Below, piece by piece: positions 1-12,373 of a stretch of 64,000 bases of DNA. Source of the stretch: Prostheceraeus crozeri (lineage: Eukaryota > Platyhelminthes > Polycladida > Euryleptidae); contig CAJQUW010005219.1 in NCBI GenBank assembly GCA_907163375.1, positions 62,001 to 126,000 on the forward strand, read 5' to 3'. The position numbers and the translations under genes are program-made. Within the stretch, counting starts at the first letter, position 1. Each line of letters opens with the position of its first letter. A model generated the notes under the pieces. That model saw nothing but the letters and a program-made list of their open reading frames with translations. It ran no database searches and was not told where the DNA came from.

Positions 1-1340
1 TATTTTTTTATCAATTTTTAAAATATAATATTTGAATTTTGTGGTAACATTGGAATACAACAAAAACATTTTACTGAACAAATTATTTTTTTATTGCTTT
101 GTTGTCTGACATCTTTTCGTTTACAATTTTCTCGTCTAAAGTTTTCTTTAATAAAGTTTTCAGTTCTTCTAAAAAAATTTTATCATTTTCTTCATTAGAA
201 ATTTTACCATCACTAAAAGTTTTACCATCACTAGAAATTTTGCCATCCTGTTTATTCTTGTCATCAACTTTTTCGGACTTTAAATGAATTGATATTTGAT
301 TTACTTCATTAGCTATTTGATCAAATTTTTCAATCTCATCTAACATAATAACATTATCATCACATACTCTTTGAAAGTAGTATGTAGAACGGAGAGGTAT
401 TCTCCGTACCAAATTTTTCAATCTCATCTAACATAATAACATTATCATCACATACTCTTTGAAAGTAGTAATGTAATTTGTCATAGACTTCTTTAATATG
501 TAAATGTTTAGTTTTTAATGATTTTCGTTTCTTAGTAATTAAAGATTTATCTAACATTGTAACAAGAGAAGTTGTAAAAACACCCGTACCTGTTAAAGCA
601 GTAGCAACTACTGGAATTACTAAAACACCTGAAGATATAACAATTGTGAATACCCCTAAACTTATTGTTAAAAATATTCCAATACCTTGTGTTATATTCT
701 TAACTTCAGACCATCTCTTTCTTAATTTATCATAATGCTCTAATATTAATAATAACTGAGTTCCTTATCTTTCATATACCTAACTCTATCTTTGTGTTTT
801 TCTTTGTTCATTTTTTCAATGTTCAATTCAGTTATTTTTAATTGCGATAACAAAGGATATGTTCTTGCGGTTTCTTCCATTTTCGTCGTCGCCGTCCCCG
901 TCGAAATTCCTTCCACTTTCGTCCCCGTTGAGGTTTCTTCCATTTTTAAAGAAATATTTTCCCCTAAAAATAAAAAAGATTAAAAATTCATAAATTTAGG
1001 GATAATTGGAGTTATTTTAACTACTCCTAAAATTACCAATTTTTCTGATGTTGTGTCCTGGAACGGTCATGATTTGAGCAAGAAAATTCATAATCTCAAA
1101 TTTGAGATTCTTAACTTTTATGATTTTACGGTGTCCTGGAACGGTCATGATTTTGGGTAGAAAAAATCATAATCTCAAATTTGAGATTTTGAAAAATTTG
1201 AAAAATTGGGTATTTTTAAAAACGCCTAAATTTATGAATTTAGGTCTTCATAGCCTGAAAAAATGACCAAAATTCTTAAATTTAGTCGTTTTTAAAAATA
1301 CAAAAAATTTGAGAATTTTGTCCTGTCCTGGAACGGTCAT
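1..1340 (-). mobile_element. Polinton-like fossil, inverted flank copy
   Basis: This AT-rich stretch is close to the reverse complement of about 5108..6290. It carries, on the minus strand, the small membrane-protein-like coding relic that the other copy carries on the plus strand: a charged N-terminal piece, a hydrophobic stretch and a lysine-rich tail. Near its inner end the motif GTCCTGGAACGGTCAT occurs three times (about 1052, 1131 and 1323). It stops where the Gypsy LTR remnant begins, and its outer end lies beyond the window. It is a broken fossil. It may be one arm of a long terminal inverted repeat of a larger element, or a separate inverted insertion; the sequence does not decide. 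Confidence 0.6.
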
Positions 1341-4300
1341 ATGACCTATACTTGTATATGTCATAACAAATTCTGGTGTAATACATGCTGGACTTGCAAA
1401 TTTTGTTCTGGAATTCGTATGCAACATTTGGCGTCGCGAAGCTATCCAATCCTACTGTGTTCTTTGAATTTTACGCAAGTGGCCAATGTTACTATTCGTC
1501 AGCCCCGACTGCCTTCTAATCCGACACGTACTGATTTTTCATATTTCAAGCGTGAATTTGAGAACTTTTGTCAAATTACAAAGTTGGACGATGAGTTGAA
1601 GTTACAGATGTTACAGAATTGTCTTTGCAGGGATGGCATAGATGTCTTTTACGGTCTGCCTACGCCCAAATCCAAGCATTCGGCGGATATATTGAGACTT
1701 GAGGAATATTTTGCAACATCCTCGTCTCTTCTACTACGCAGAAGGAAATTTTATATGTTTAGAGAAGAACAAAATGAGCCCGCTACAATGTTCGCTTGCG
1801 TTGTTTAGCCCAGGAGTGTGAATTTAACTGACTCTTAACTGTTAACTAAACTGACATTTGAGGCAGCTGCAACTAAAGCTGAGGCTTTTGAGAGGAACAG
1901 AAGTGAAAGAACTGCAATTGCTACTTCGTCAGATGCTGCTACATACAATACAGCATCATCTGTTCTTAGAAAATCAACTCGTGCTTGTTTCCGTTGTGGC
2001 TCTTTGCAACACCTCACTAATGACCCTAAATGCCATGCAAGAAATGAGTTCTGTTCCTTATGTGGCACGAGATGACATTTCAAGAAAGTATTTCGCTCCC
2101 AAAAAGGAATAAGCAATATGGAAAAGGACAATTTAATAAGATCAACCTCTACAAGATCTTCTCAAGCGAGTGCTGAAAGTCAGTTTGACATAACTACCTC
2201 TTCCGCTTCGGTCAATTGCTTGGATGAATTAATGCGACGTGTTCTAATTAAAGGTGTTCCAGCTCGTTGTTTGATCGACTCTGGCAGTGACGTAAATCTT
2301 ATTTCGCAAATTGTGCTGCGGAATGTCCATTTGAATTCTACGGCTGCATCAGTTTGCGCTTATATCATTTTTTCATTGAAGGTGGTTGGTGAATCAATAT
2401 GAGAAGTGTCCTACAATGGTAAACATTTCGAAGCCAACTTCATTTTTGTGGGCCCTGGAAATGTACATGGTTGCAAGACATTGATCAGTTACAGACTTGC
2501 AAATCAGATGGGTATGATACAACTGGTCAATACTACTACCAATGAGATGTTTGGAGACCGTGTCTTCGCCAAGTATGGTCTCTCTCTCTCCCCTCTTTTT
2601 GATGGTATTGGATTGCTGAACAATGGTTATGATTACTCTATATCACCGACTCCCACTGATGTGTCGCATGCTCCTCCTACTCGAAGAGTATCTCCTCATC
2701 TTATTGATTAGTTCAAAGAAGAAATCACTAAAATGCAAGACATCGGTGTAATCGAACCCTTTGTCGAGCCTACTTCATGGTGTGCGCCAACAGTTATCGC
2801 CTTCAGAAAATATTCCTCCTTACACATTTGTGCTGATTTTAGACACATCAATCGTTTCATGTTACGCAAGACCTACCAGCTACCATCATTTCAGGAACTT
2901 TCTACTCGTGTTGCTGGCACGACGATCTTTTCAAAATTCAATTGCAGATCTTCCTACTTGTATGGGCAAATTCCTCTGTCTTCGGACACTCAAAAACTGC
3001 CATGTTTTTCAACAACCTTTGGTCGATGTATTTACCGCAGATTGCCGTTCGGGTTCAAGAGTGCACCAAAAGTCTGTCAGTGAGTGCTCACGATGCTACT
3101 GGATGGCATTACTGGAGTTCTGTGCTACCTTGATGTACTGATTTATTCCAAGACTGAAGATGAACATTTCAAGACAATCGATATGGCGTGTGCCAAACTT
3201 CACAATTCTGGTCTGCGCTTAAATCGAGATAAGAGATTTTTTCAAAGAATCCATTGAATTTCTGGGTCACTTGTGGAATTCATGCTGTATCAAACCCAAG
3301 ACTGGACACGTGACGGCATTGTCAACTGCTCCGCTGCCAGTGGACAAGCCCACTCCTCGCTCTTTTCTCGGTCTTCGCACCTACCTGGGTTCTGGCAATG
3401 TTCCCCATTTTAGTGCGTTGACCAAGCCTCTGTGGAATATGTGCACTATGGAGTCTCAGTTTTTATGGACTGATTCAAGGAAATCTGCTTTTGAGAATGT
3501 AAAGAAAGAAATTTCACACCTTCAGCTGCTTAAGTATTATGCCGTGGGAAGGCCTATCGTTGTTCAAACAGACGTACGATTATGCTATCGTGGGCTTGGT
3601 GGTGTACTTTTACAGGGCGAACAGTCAGTATTTTTCGCAAGCCGAACTCTTACACAAAGTGAGACCCGATATTCTCAAATAGAGCTTGAAATGTTCGCCG
3701 CTTTCGACTTTATGTTACTGCTTCCAAATTTATTGTGGCTGCTGACCACCTTCCTTTTGTTGACATATGGAAAAAACCTATTGATCATTTATTGACGAAG
3801 TTACAGAGATGGAAAACATGGCTCAGTGGATTTGATATGGAAATCACTCATATTCCTGGCAGGCGCAATGTTTTGGCAGATGCTTTATCTAGAAATTCAA
3901 TTTATGGCGAGTCCCAAGATCATGTGGAACACTCTATCTGCTTTATTTTGAAAACTGTGCCTATTGATCTGAAAAGCGTTGCAAGTGCCACAGCTGAAGA
4001 TCCTACTCTAAAGAAAGTGCGCGATAACATGCTGACTGGTTGTAGAAAGCGTCCTGATTCTTCAGAGCTGTTATCTTATTAGCATATCCGTTATGAGTTG
4101 TCTACCAAAGAATCCTCTGATCGCTTTGTTGTTTGCCTAGGTGATCGCATTGTCTTGCCATCCACTGAGATCTGACATGTTTCTACAGCCTCATGAAGGT
4201 CATCTTGGTTTCCTAAAATTGAAATCTACAATGCGAACAGGCATGTGGTGGTCTGGACTCTCCACGAATATTGAAAATTTTGTCAGAATATGTGCTGCTT

Positions 4301-4861
4301 GCACTATTCACAGAAAGACTGTAGTTGCAGCTCCAATTTCTGAATTTGAGTCGACGTCTGCGTGGAATATAACTTCAATTGATTTATGTGTTCCGTCGAG
4401 TAGTCTGGACGATAATATATTACTGACAGTTATGGATTACAAGTCACATTCCCCTTTGCCTTAATTTTGAATCGGATGGATACCAGATCAGTTATTGAAT
4501 GTTTAGTTCGATTGTTCTCTATCTGAGGATTGCAGCCGACAGATGGCCGACAGTTTGTTACTACTGAGTTCGAGTCTTTTCTCAGATGTAATGGGATGAA
4601 ACATTACAAATTATCCAATGAATTTCCTTCCACTAATGGAAGAGTGGAGCGCTTGCATGGTACTATCAAATCACGGATTCAACGTATTCGTCATGAGTCG
4701 GACTTACCATTTTCTATCGCGTTACACCGTGTGTTATATGACATTCGTCGAACAGTTTGCGAAACGACTGGGACAACACCACTTCAAGCTTTTTTCTCGC
4801 GCTCTGTTACAACAAAGTTTACCAATTTATCTAATCGAAGTTCTGAGTTAAAGTCCAGAGG
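1341..4861 (+). mobile_element. Gypsy-type LTR retrotransposon fossil, 5' portion
   Basis: Translated blocks in Gypsy order are recognisable: a gag region with a CCHC knuckle (about 1500-2100), an aspartic protease with its D-S-G signature (about 2230-2330), reverse transcriptase (about 2720-3280), RNase H (about 3500-3900), and integrase with its zinc-binding N-terminal region and core (about 4140-4850). The order PR-RT-RH-IN is that of Gypsy/Metaviridae. The element is clearly broken, with many breaks (roughly ten or more), and is old. It starts with a short LTR remnant (1362..1427) and is interrupted at about 4861 by the Polinton-like insertion; its last part resumes at about 7606. Confidence 0.85.
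1362..1427 (+). repeat. 5' LTR remnant of the Gypsy fossil
   Basis: About 66 bases here match 8220..8284 with few differences, in the same orientation (shared core ATGCTGGACTTGCAAATT). TGGCGTC follows directly, a typical primer-binding-site start. I take it as the 3' end of the 5' LTR; the rest is replaced by the Polinton-like DNA on the left. Confidence 0.65.
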
Positions 4862-7605
4862 CTGTCCCAATAGACCTCTTAACTAAGAAATTCTTAGAGT
4901 TTTTCATAAATCATGAAGATTTACGTAAATTTATGAAAATCTTGTCCCACAGCAGATTTTCGTTAATTTTTACGTAAATGACTCATTTGCCTTCACGCGG
5001 TGTGTCCTAACCTACTTTCTGACGTCTCCACAGACGTCATTGTTAAAATAGTTGCATCGATTTACTTTTATAGTTTATCGTAAACCATTTAAGAAATTTT
5101 TAGTTAAGAATTTTGGTCATTTTTTCAGGTTATGAAGACCTAAATTCATAAATTTAGGCGTTTTTAAAAATACCCAATTTTTCAAATTTTTCAAAATCTC
5201 AAATTTGAGATTATGATTTTTTCTACCCAAAATCATGACCGTTCCAGGACACCGTAAAATCATAAAAGTTAAGAATCTCAAATTTGAGATTATGAATTTT
5301 CTTGCTCAAATCATGACCGTTCCAGGACACAACATCAGAAAAATTGGTAATTTTAGGAGTAGTTAAAATAACCCCAAATAACCCTAAATTTATGAATTTT
5401 TAATCATTTTTATTTTTAGGGGAAAAATATTTCTTTAAAAATGGAAGAAACCTCAACGGGGACGAAAGTGGAAGGAATTTCGACGGGGACGGCGACGACG
5501 AAAATGGAAGAAACCGCAAGAATATATCCTTTGTTATCACAATTAAAAATAACTGAATTGAACATTGAAAAAATGAACAAAGAAAAACACAAAGATAGAG
5601 TTAGGTATATGAAAGATAAGGAACTCAGTTATTATTAATATTAGAGCATTATGATAAATTAAGAAAGAGATGGTCTGAAGTTAAGAATATAACACAAGGT
5701 ATTGGAATATTTTTAACAATAAGTTTAGGGGTATTCACAATTGTTATATCTTCAGGTGTTTTAGTAATTCCAGTAGTTGCTACTGCTTTAACAGGTACGG
5801 GTGTTTTTACAACTTCTCTTGTTACAATGTTAGACAAATCTTTAATTACTAAGAAACGAAAGTCATTAAAAACTAAACATTTACATATTAAAGAAGTCTA
5901 TGACAAATTACATTACTACTTTCAAAGAGTATGTGATGATAATGTTATTATGTTAGATGAGATTGAAAAATTTGATCAAATAGCTAATGAAGTAAATCAA
6001 ATATCAATTCATTTAAAGTCCGAAAAAGTTGATGACAAGAATAAACAGGATGGCAAAATTTCTAGTGATGGTAAAACTTTTAGTGATGGTAAAATTTCTA
6101 ATGAAGAAAATGATAAAATTTTTTAGAAGAACTAAAAACTTTATTAAACAAAACTTTAGACGAGAAAATTTTAAACGAAAAGATGTCAGACAACAAAGCA
6201 ATAAAAAAATAATTTGTTCAGTAAAATGTTTTTGTTGTATTCCAATGTTACCACAAAATTCAAATATTATATTTTAAAAATTGATAAAAAAATATAAAAA
6301 TAATAAAAAATATTATAACACTTTATTAGTATATTTTTATCACTCGGTAAACAATTGTTCGATAACTCTATCATGAATTTTTTTATCAATATTAATTGTA
6401 ATGAAGCCATAATCTTTTGACAAAGCATTGTTACACGATTGTTTAAATTCATCTTTTTTTCTTACGCATAAATCTCTTAACAAATCACTTAAGTTTCTTG
6501 CATTTATTTCAAATAGTATATTATATTTGCATTCTTTCTAATAACACTTCCATCTAATGAATACATACTTTGTGTTAAATAAAAAACACTATAGTTGTTA
6601 TGTCTACCACTTGTGAAATAATTTCTCTGAACTGACTGATTTCTATCATTAACACAATCATCAAAAATTACACAATGTTTCATTGTTTTATATAGTTTAC
6701 TAGGATCTTGCATATTACCACTATCATCTATTAATTGTATCTTTATATGTTTATTTTTATTGGATTCTACTAACTGAATATTTTTGCTGCTTCTTCACAC
6801 CACGAACTTATTTCTTCGTCATCTTCAGATTTTTCATATTCTTCGAATAGGGAAGCAATTGCTGTTTTTTAAGATTATTTTCAAATCCATATTTTAAAAA
6901 TTGATAGACAGGTTGTTCTGTTGTTGTTGTATAAATTATAAGATTGTTATAATCCAAAAAATTTGAAGTCGTTAAAATTTTAAATAATAAGTATGTTTTT
7001 CCACATCCTGATCTTCCACAAATAACTGACAAAACTTTATTAGATAAATTTGGATGATGATTAAATTTAAGTTTTTTTATTTAATGGTGGTACTTCACTC
7101 ATTTTTAATAATTTTTTTTAATTTTTTTTGTTTTTTAAGAAGAAGAATAAGAAGCAGAAAATTAAACTTCTCTAACCAAAAGATCTATCATAATCTCTTC
7201 ACCTCCAAAATTTATATCTTGTCCTTTCTCATCAGTGATTCTAATGTTAATGTTGTTAATAGTTTTTCTTGTAATAGGGAAATATATTAATGTTTGTGGA
7301 AATACATTTAATCTATAACCAATGGGTACAGTAAAAACTGGAAAACGACGAAGCATCCGAACATCCGAAAACGACGGAAACAGCCGAATCATCAGATGAC
7401 GCACAATGGTAATAAACCAATCAGCTCTTAGAATGATACAGCGGTCGTTAAGAAAAAGGATATTCCATGCTTATCAAGGTTAGAAGTTACGATGAACGTA
7501 TTGAGATAAAAACTTACGATTTTCTTCTAAAAACTTACGACTTCTTAAAGTTACCGAAAGCTTTACGAAAAACTTAGACTTACGCAAATCTCTTGTGGGA
7601 CAGCC
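4862..7605. mobile_element. Polinton-like element fossil inserted in Gypsy
   Basis: About 2.7 kb interrupts the Gypsy fossil. Both ends show a short inverted match (GCTGTCCCA at about 4862, TGGGACAGC at about 7597). Parts: a plus-strand membrane-protein-like relic (about 5441-6126); a minus-strand packaging-ATPase relic (about 6500-7035) with a Walker A loop (GRSGCGKT), a D-D Walker B strand and the downstream sensor region of the FtsK/HerA-A32 type used by Polintons and adintoviruses; and a minus-strand piece (about 7162-7404) that may be the end of a structural protein. No DNA polymerase, integrase or protease is visible, so this is a deleted, broken remnant. The ATPase is the firm part; family naming beyond that is inference. 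Confidence 0.6.
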
Positions 7606-8290
7606 GACAGGTCTTTGGATAACCAATATTACCAATGAAATAAAGATTCTCGAGCGAAATTGATTTACTATCTACCAAATCAGAGAGTCTGGCTAAGAAA
7701 GGGAAAGACGAGACAATATGGTATCCCAGCAGTCATTGTGAAAGCGGTTGGAAAGAGAGCATGGAAATTTAATACAGATTCTGGATTTCGCATTTATAAC
7801 CAACGCAATATTTTACCGCGTTATGTGGATTCAGATCCTGCATATGGTGATGCTTATGGACAAGGCTGTACTCACCGTGATCGTGAGCGTCTGCCTAGTG
7901 AGCATGAACCGCCTTTTGCAAGATGCAATTTGCGACCTCGTGAAACGCTTCGCAGGCCGGATCGCTTGACTGTTAGTTGGGTTCAGAACTTCTAATTCAG
8001 ACATTATTCTTCATGTTTATAATTAAAAAATGCAATCTTTTAATTTTAAATTATGTTCAGTTGTCGCGACATATTCTTTAAAGTGGGATGGGCATGATGC
8101 GATTGATTGTTCATTGCATTGTTCTGGACATTGCATTGTTTTCCAGTCTTCGGTCAGCTATCGGCTGATGAATTGTCGTTACTGCGCTGCGATGTTCATG
8201 ATCATGCCATGTAGATATCATAACGCATTCTGGTGTAATACATGCTGGACTTGCAAATTTGGTTCTGGAATTCGTATGCAACACTCGTTA
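7606..8290 (+). mobile_element. Gypsy fossil, 3' portion with 3' LTR
   Basis: The frame at 7660..7995 resembles the segment after the integrase core in Gypsy polyproteins: a short beta-rich stretch with the pattern of G-x-P-A-x-I and a closing N-x-R-x-I-x-P-R motif. It therefore belongs to the element whose main body ends at 4861. An AT-rich stretch follows and then the LTR match (8220..8284), which ends the element at about 8285. Same broken fossil as 1341..4861; the Polinton-like DNA lies between the two parts. Confidence 0.75.
8220..8284 (+). repeat. 3' LTR segment matching 1362..1427
   Basis: Direct repeat of 1362..1427 and the only part of the LTR pair that can be aligned, because the left LTR is cut. 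The 3' LTR probably begins near 8010 and ends near 8285. Confidence 0.65.
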
Positions 8291-8800
8291 GAAATTATAG
8301 AAGCTTGCATTGATCGAATGAATCTACTGCTTCGTAGTTGAAATATTAAGTAGACAAAACGATGGCCTTTCACTCGCTGCAACTCTCCGCCAATTTTGAG
8401 GAGGAGCGGCAGAAACTGATTGATGTACATGGAGCTAATTAGTAGGTCTGAAATTTTGAATAATTCCCAAAATTAAAACTGTGATACGCATGCTGTGTAA
8501 ATGACACTGAAGCTGGTTCAGAAAGCATAATATTGGTCAAGATTGCATTTTTGACGAACGCAGCTCATAGTTTTTGATCACTTAGCAATCCTCTAAATAA
8601 TGCTACCACCCATTAATTCTAAATTCTCACAAATAATAGCACCCGTACAAGTAGGCTAGATTAAAGCTGGCGAATACGAGTATCTTTACTGAAAAACAGA
8701 AATCTGGCATGTATTCTGGACAACACAACCTTGCGCACCATAAATTGATGTTCCTTCAATTTCATAATGTCGATAAATATTCCAAATAAATGGTAATCAA
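8291..8800. other. No recognisable gene; possible short exon
   Basis: The stretch holds no long frame. On the minus strand about 8677-8747 encodes a short open segment with cysteines, GCVVQNTCQIS, followed by GTAAAG, which could serve as a splice donor. It lies just downstream of the better exon at 8806..8909, but the acceptor is poor and the implied intron would be only about 60 nt, so I do not call it. Confidence 0.3.
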
Positions 8801-8805
8801 CAAAC

Positions 8806-8909
8806 CTTTCCGTTGACCATGGAATGGATCGTTTCGTTTCTCATCACGAAGCCAGTTGTGTATCCCTCATAAGTGTAGGGTTGCTTGTCTAGAAGACCGG
8901 CGATTGCAA
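8806..8909 (-). CDS. Lone host-type exon, relative of exon 31998..32125
   Basis: On the minus strand a 104-nt open segment lies between an acceptor (TTGACTTGCAG) and a donor (AAAG/GTTTGTTG). Only one frame is open; it starts with two bases of a split codon and ends on a codon boundary, the same phases as the exon at 31998..32125. Its 34 codons contain YTTGFVMRNETIHSMVNGK, which lines up loosely with NDYMIFPTEDRTVMKFNEQ of that exon. I infer a duplicated or repeated exon of the same gene family. No partner exon is found beside it: the Gypsy LTR lies about 500 bp on one side and the piggyBac relic on the other. Function unknown. It could be a pseudo-exon. Confidence 0.4.
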
Positions 8910-9340
8910 CTGCAAGTCAAAGTATTGGAGTCTTACACGGTGTACAGTGATACTAAGTTTGAACCATGAATTTCAAATCTGGAAGTTGGCAGAATTGTCA
9001 TCTGAACACCGTTCATTAAACAACTATAGAATATACAAAGTCTGATATTTTTGCCTGAAGGATCAAGCAGGCAATAGAAAGATGTGTCAACGGAACGCAA
9101 AATTCCAAAGTCCATCTTCAAGAGTTATGCTAAAAATTGAATCATTTGATCAAGACACATAAGCTAGGAGCTGACTTTCTTATTTGATAAATTGCATCCA
9201 ACAGTAATAGGTCGACGAGTGACTCTCATGGTTGGTGATTAAAGTGCTATCCCTCTCCTTAATAGAGCTATGATAGAGTATATAATGTATGTAGTATCGA
9301 TACTCACACAATGCGAAAAGCAATCAAAAGACTTTACGAA

Positions 9341-11013
9341 TCAAACATTGCAAGAAGTGCAAACAGTCAAACTCACCTTTTCAATTTCGCTGGTACAACG
9401 TCTACCACAAAAATTTTGAACACAACCTGCACCTCGCAGATCCCTTGTTTTTGCACATAACAATATAGCACTTACGTTTCCGTGGATTATCTTTTGAAGG
9501 GACTAATTCTTGAGAAATTGTTGCATTCCTTGTAAAAGATAATTGCTCCATTACATTCATAAGGAATCGTTTCCGAGGAATATTTGAGCCTGTTGCTTGC
9601 TTGAAGCAGATCCACGAATTCAATAGTGCAATGTCAAGCAAATTGTGCCAAACAGACACTGGCCATCTCCTTGATGCGCATCGAATAGTATATAGTCTCA
9701 CCATAGCATCAGTTGTGTCAACGCCTACCTTCTGTTTATTATAGAATAGAATAGGATAGGGTTTTCGTTTGATAGTATCATCACACAGTGGATTGACATG
9801 CATTGTTGACAATAAGAAAACATTTTTCTTTTTCTTCGCTTGGTATTTCAAAAGCAACATTTCATCAGAGTCACAATAGAAGAATGCCGTTTCATGCTCA
9901 GAAAGTTCAACACTTTTCAAGCCCGGAGGTATGTTCTTTGAATTTGATCGCAGAGTGCCAACCATTGTTGTATTTGATTTCAGAAGAGACTTTGCCAGAT
10001 CAATGCTGGTTAAAAAGTTATCACATGTGATATTGTAGGCTTTTCCTTGCAGTGGTTGAATCAGATTTTTCACGACGTAATCAGCAAGTCTCATACCTTG
10101 TCGTTGGTCTTTCTCAGATGCTCCTAAATATGGCAAAATATTGTAAATGTACTTTGTCTCATTGTCCACAAGAAGCCAAAATTTGAATCCAAATTTGTCT
10201 GGCTTGTTTTTTGGCATAAAGACAATGAATTTACACCGTGTTTTCAATGGCATCAATTGCTCGATCGTCGATGCACACAGAAAAGCCAGGCGTAAAGGAC
10301 CGTTTACAAGCATCCGTAATCAATTCATACACTTCCCGTATATGGATAAATGGGTCATCACAAATTCTGGATGATCTAGTGGACTTTTGATCAAATCGTA
10401 GAAATCGCTTTATTATTTCGTATTTGTTTCTGCTCATTATTCTTCCAAAGATAGGAATTCCGAAATTATGGGACCACAACAAGTCTCTAGAGTGATCCTT
10501 CCCATAGACTCCTCTACCGATTTCTATTGCAATGTATCTTTCAAGATCTTCGATGGAAAATGTTTCAAGTATGCCATTATCGATTCCATATTGCCTCGTA
10601 GACTCGAGTATAATTTTCTTCACACGAACGTCTATAAAACAGTCGAAGGCATCCAATTCGCATGAGATCTTTCTCTTAGTCAAATTCGAAATGCCTGTAT
10701 TTTGAGAAAAAATATTACGATTTCTCGTTCGACCAAAGGCGTTATTTGTTCCGCACACAATACGTCTCCATTCTGCATCAACTGAACTATTAGTTGGGAC
10801 TTCTACGTCGGAAGATATCACTGCTTCGGATGAGTTTTCTTCTTCATCACTCAGTCCATGCTCTTGACTAGTGGTACCGATATTCGGTGTAATAACGTCA
10901 GTGTCACTATCACGATCGTCATTAGATTCGTTGCCGTCGGAGTCAATAATATCAATTTGCCATAAAGATTCCAAAGCATTTATCGCAGCATTTCTCTTCG
11001 GACGTTGAGCCAT
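9341..11013 (-). pseudogene. piggyBac transposase pseudogene (copy 1)
   Basis: This is a nearly full-length piggyBac transposase, the DDE enzyme that cuts and pastes at TTAA. The N-terminus is acidic and disordered. The catalytic aspartates appear in order: CIDDRAIE (about 10270), ITCDNF (about 10030) and GVDTTDAM (about 9720). The C-terminus is a cysteine-rich zinc-binding tail with CRLCSKF followed by CGRRCTSEIEKVSLTVCTSC. Two frameshifts break it: one near 10260, just at the first catalytic motif, and one near 9410 inside the zinc tail. The true stop is at 9341..9343 after the second shift is allowed for. The start is the methionine at 11013, before the conserved RPKRN stretch. The few lesions suggest a fairly young insertion. 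Confidence 0.88.
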
Positions 11014-11431
11014 TGCAGCTTTCGCGCAAATGTTTGTTTGAATGACGGTTTATAATACTGACTGTCTGAATGAATGACACGACGCGCAGGAAGGTGTGAT
11101 CGAGTGCTACTGCTGTCTGAGATGAGTCATACAAACGCACGTATGAAAAGCGATAATGTTCACTTTAGTGCGGATCCAAGACCAACATTTTCATGTAAAT
11201 AATAATGTTTCGCCAAATTTGACGAAATGGCCGTTGTAGGTAATCTTTTTTTCAAGGCGATTGTGGAAAAAATTATATAACGGATAACTAACTAAACATG
11301 TATAAATTAAGGATAATGATCTAAAAAACGATATCATTTAATCTATCTTCCAGGTTACCTCATTTTACCTATCATTTTTTTAATGAAAATGAATTTCGTC
11401 GAAAATGACAAAATGGACGTTCTAGTGTTAA
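9341..11431 (-). mobile_element. piggyBac element, one end recognised
   Basis: Reading the minus strand from 11431, the sequence is TTAA followed by CACTAGAACGTCC, a typical piggyBac terminus and target site upstream of the transposase start. TTTGACGAAATGG at about 11217 resembles a subterminal copy of the end. I could not find the matching terminus beyond 9341; the flank out to 9150 has TTAA sites but no CACTAGAA, so that end is diverged or lost. Confidence 0.7.
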
Positions 11432-12050
11432 GCCATACATGTATCTCGCGGAGGCGTTCGCGTTATATCATCAGGCGATCCATCACCAGTGGCATGGCTG
11501 GCCTACCTTTCAGCAATGAAGGATGTGTCGATACATGATTAGCAGTCAAGCAATGAGTCACTAAGAGCCAACAACACAAGCATGCAGGTAGACATGTTAG
11601 TTCAGACGTACATGTAGACAGTGCTTCAGAACACTAGCGCATGTTTTCTAACCATAAACGATTAGAGAAAATCTGTAAAAAGGTGCAAATTTCAATGCTA
11701 CGGCATATGGCTGATATATCAAAATTTTCGATGTCAAGCATGTGGTTGTTATACATTAGAGGATGAATAATGTCATTTACAAATCCTCACTTTTTGAGAA
11801 AATCGCATTGGTAGTCGAGTAAATTTTCAATCCCAGCAATGTACATATCTCCGCCATCTCATCAATCTGAAAATTTAATAAATCTTGTGCTAGTATTTGT
11901 AGCAGACCATCACATCGCATGCTCGAAATAACAAATGTCGGCATGAATTTTCAACATAATAGCATGTCAATTATCACGGGTATCCAAATTGAAATAATCG
12001 AAAAAAGTATACTGGAATTGAAACTTCCATGCTGATTGGGCGTGGTTAGC
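11432..12050. other. No gene seen
   Basis: AT-rich non-coding sequence without convincing frames, splice-bounded segments or repeats shared with the rest of the window. Confidence 0.5.
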
Positions 12051-12272
12051 TCAATAGGGGATGTCTATGTGAGCAGTCGGCGTGGTTGCTGTTGAAGCAG
12101 CGTGTTGGAGATGATCATCTCGTTTTTTCGCACATAAGTCAAACAATCGCCTACCAGCGTCATTTTCAAAGCTTAGATCGAATTGTGCACAAATCCCGTG
12201 AACCGTATTCTTCTCAGCAACTTCCGCGTTTAAGCCGAACACAATGTGACCATTTCTAGGGATTGCGTCAGC
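12051..12272 (-). CDS. Possible terminal exon, unrecognised protein
   Basis: A minus-strand segment of 73 codons plus stop follows a plausible acceptor (GATTGGGCTGCAG) in phase 0. Its composition is coding-like (GC-richer than its flanks, mixed charges, one cysteine pair), with pieces such as GRRLFDLCAKKRDDHLQHAA. I recognise no domain. It may be the last exon of a host gene whose other exons are outside the recognisable sequence, or a fragment of an unknown transposon protein. Nothing around it helps: the MITE starts about 100 bp to the right. Confidence 0.25.
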   Translation of the reverse strand, partial: ADAIPRNGHIVFGLNAEVAEKNTVHGICAQFDLSFENDAGRRLFDLCAKKRDDHLQHAASTATTPTAHIDIPY

Positions 12273-12373
12273 CTGCAGCCCAATCATGCTCAACTAAGGT
12301 CTTTCTACCCAAGGCAATTTCAGGGAAATGATTGACCAAACGAAAAATCAGAAAGCCATAGAGGAAGCATATA

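Noticed and set aside
8933-9121. 62-codon minus-strand frame just upstream of the lone exon
   Set aside because: It cannot be joined to 8806..8909 in frame by the available donors, and the implied intron would be under 35 nt.
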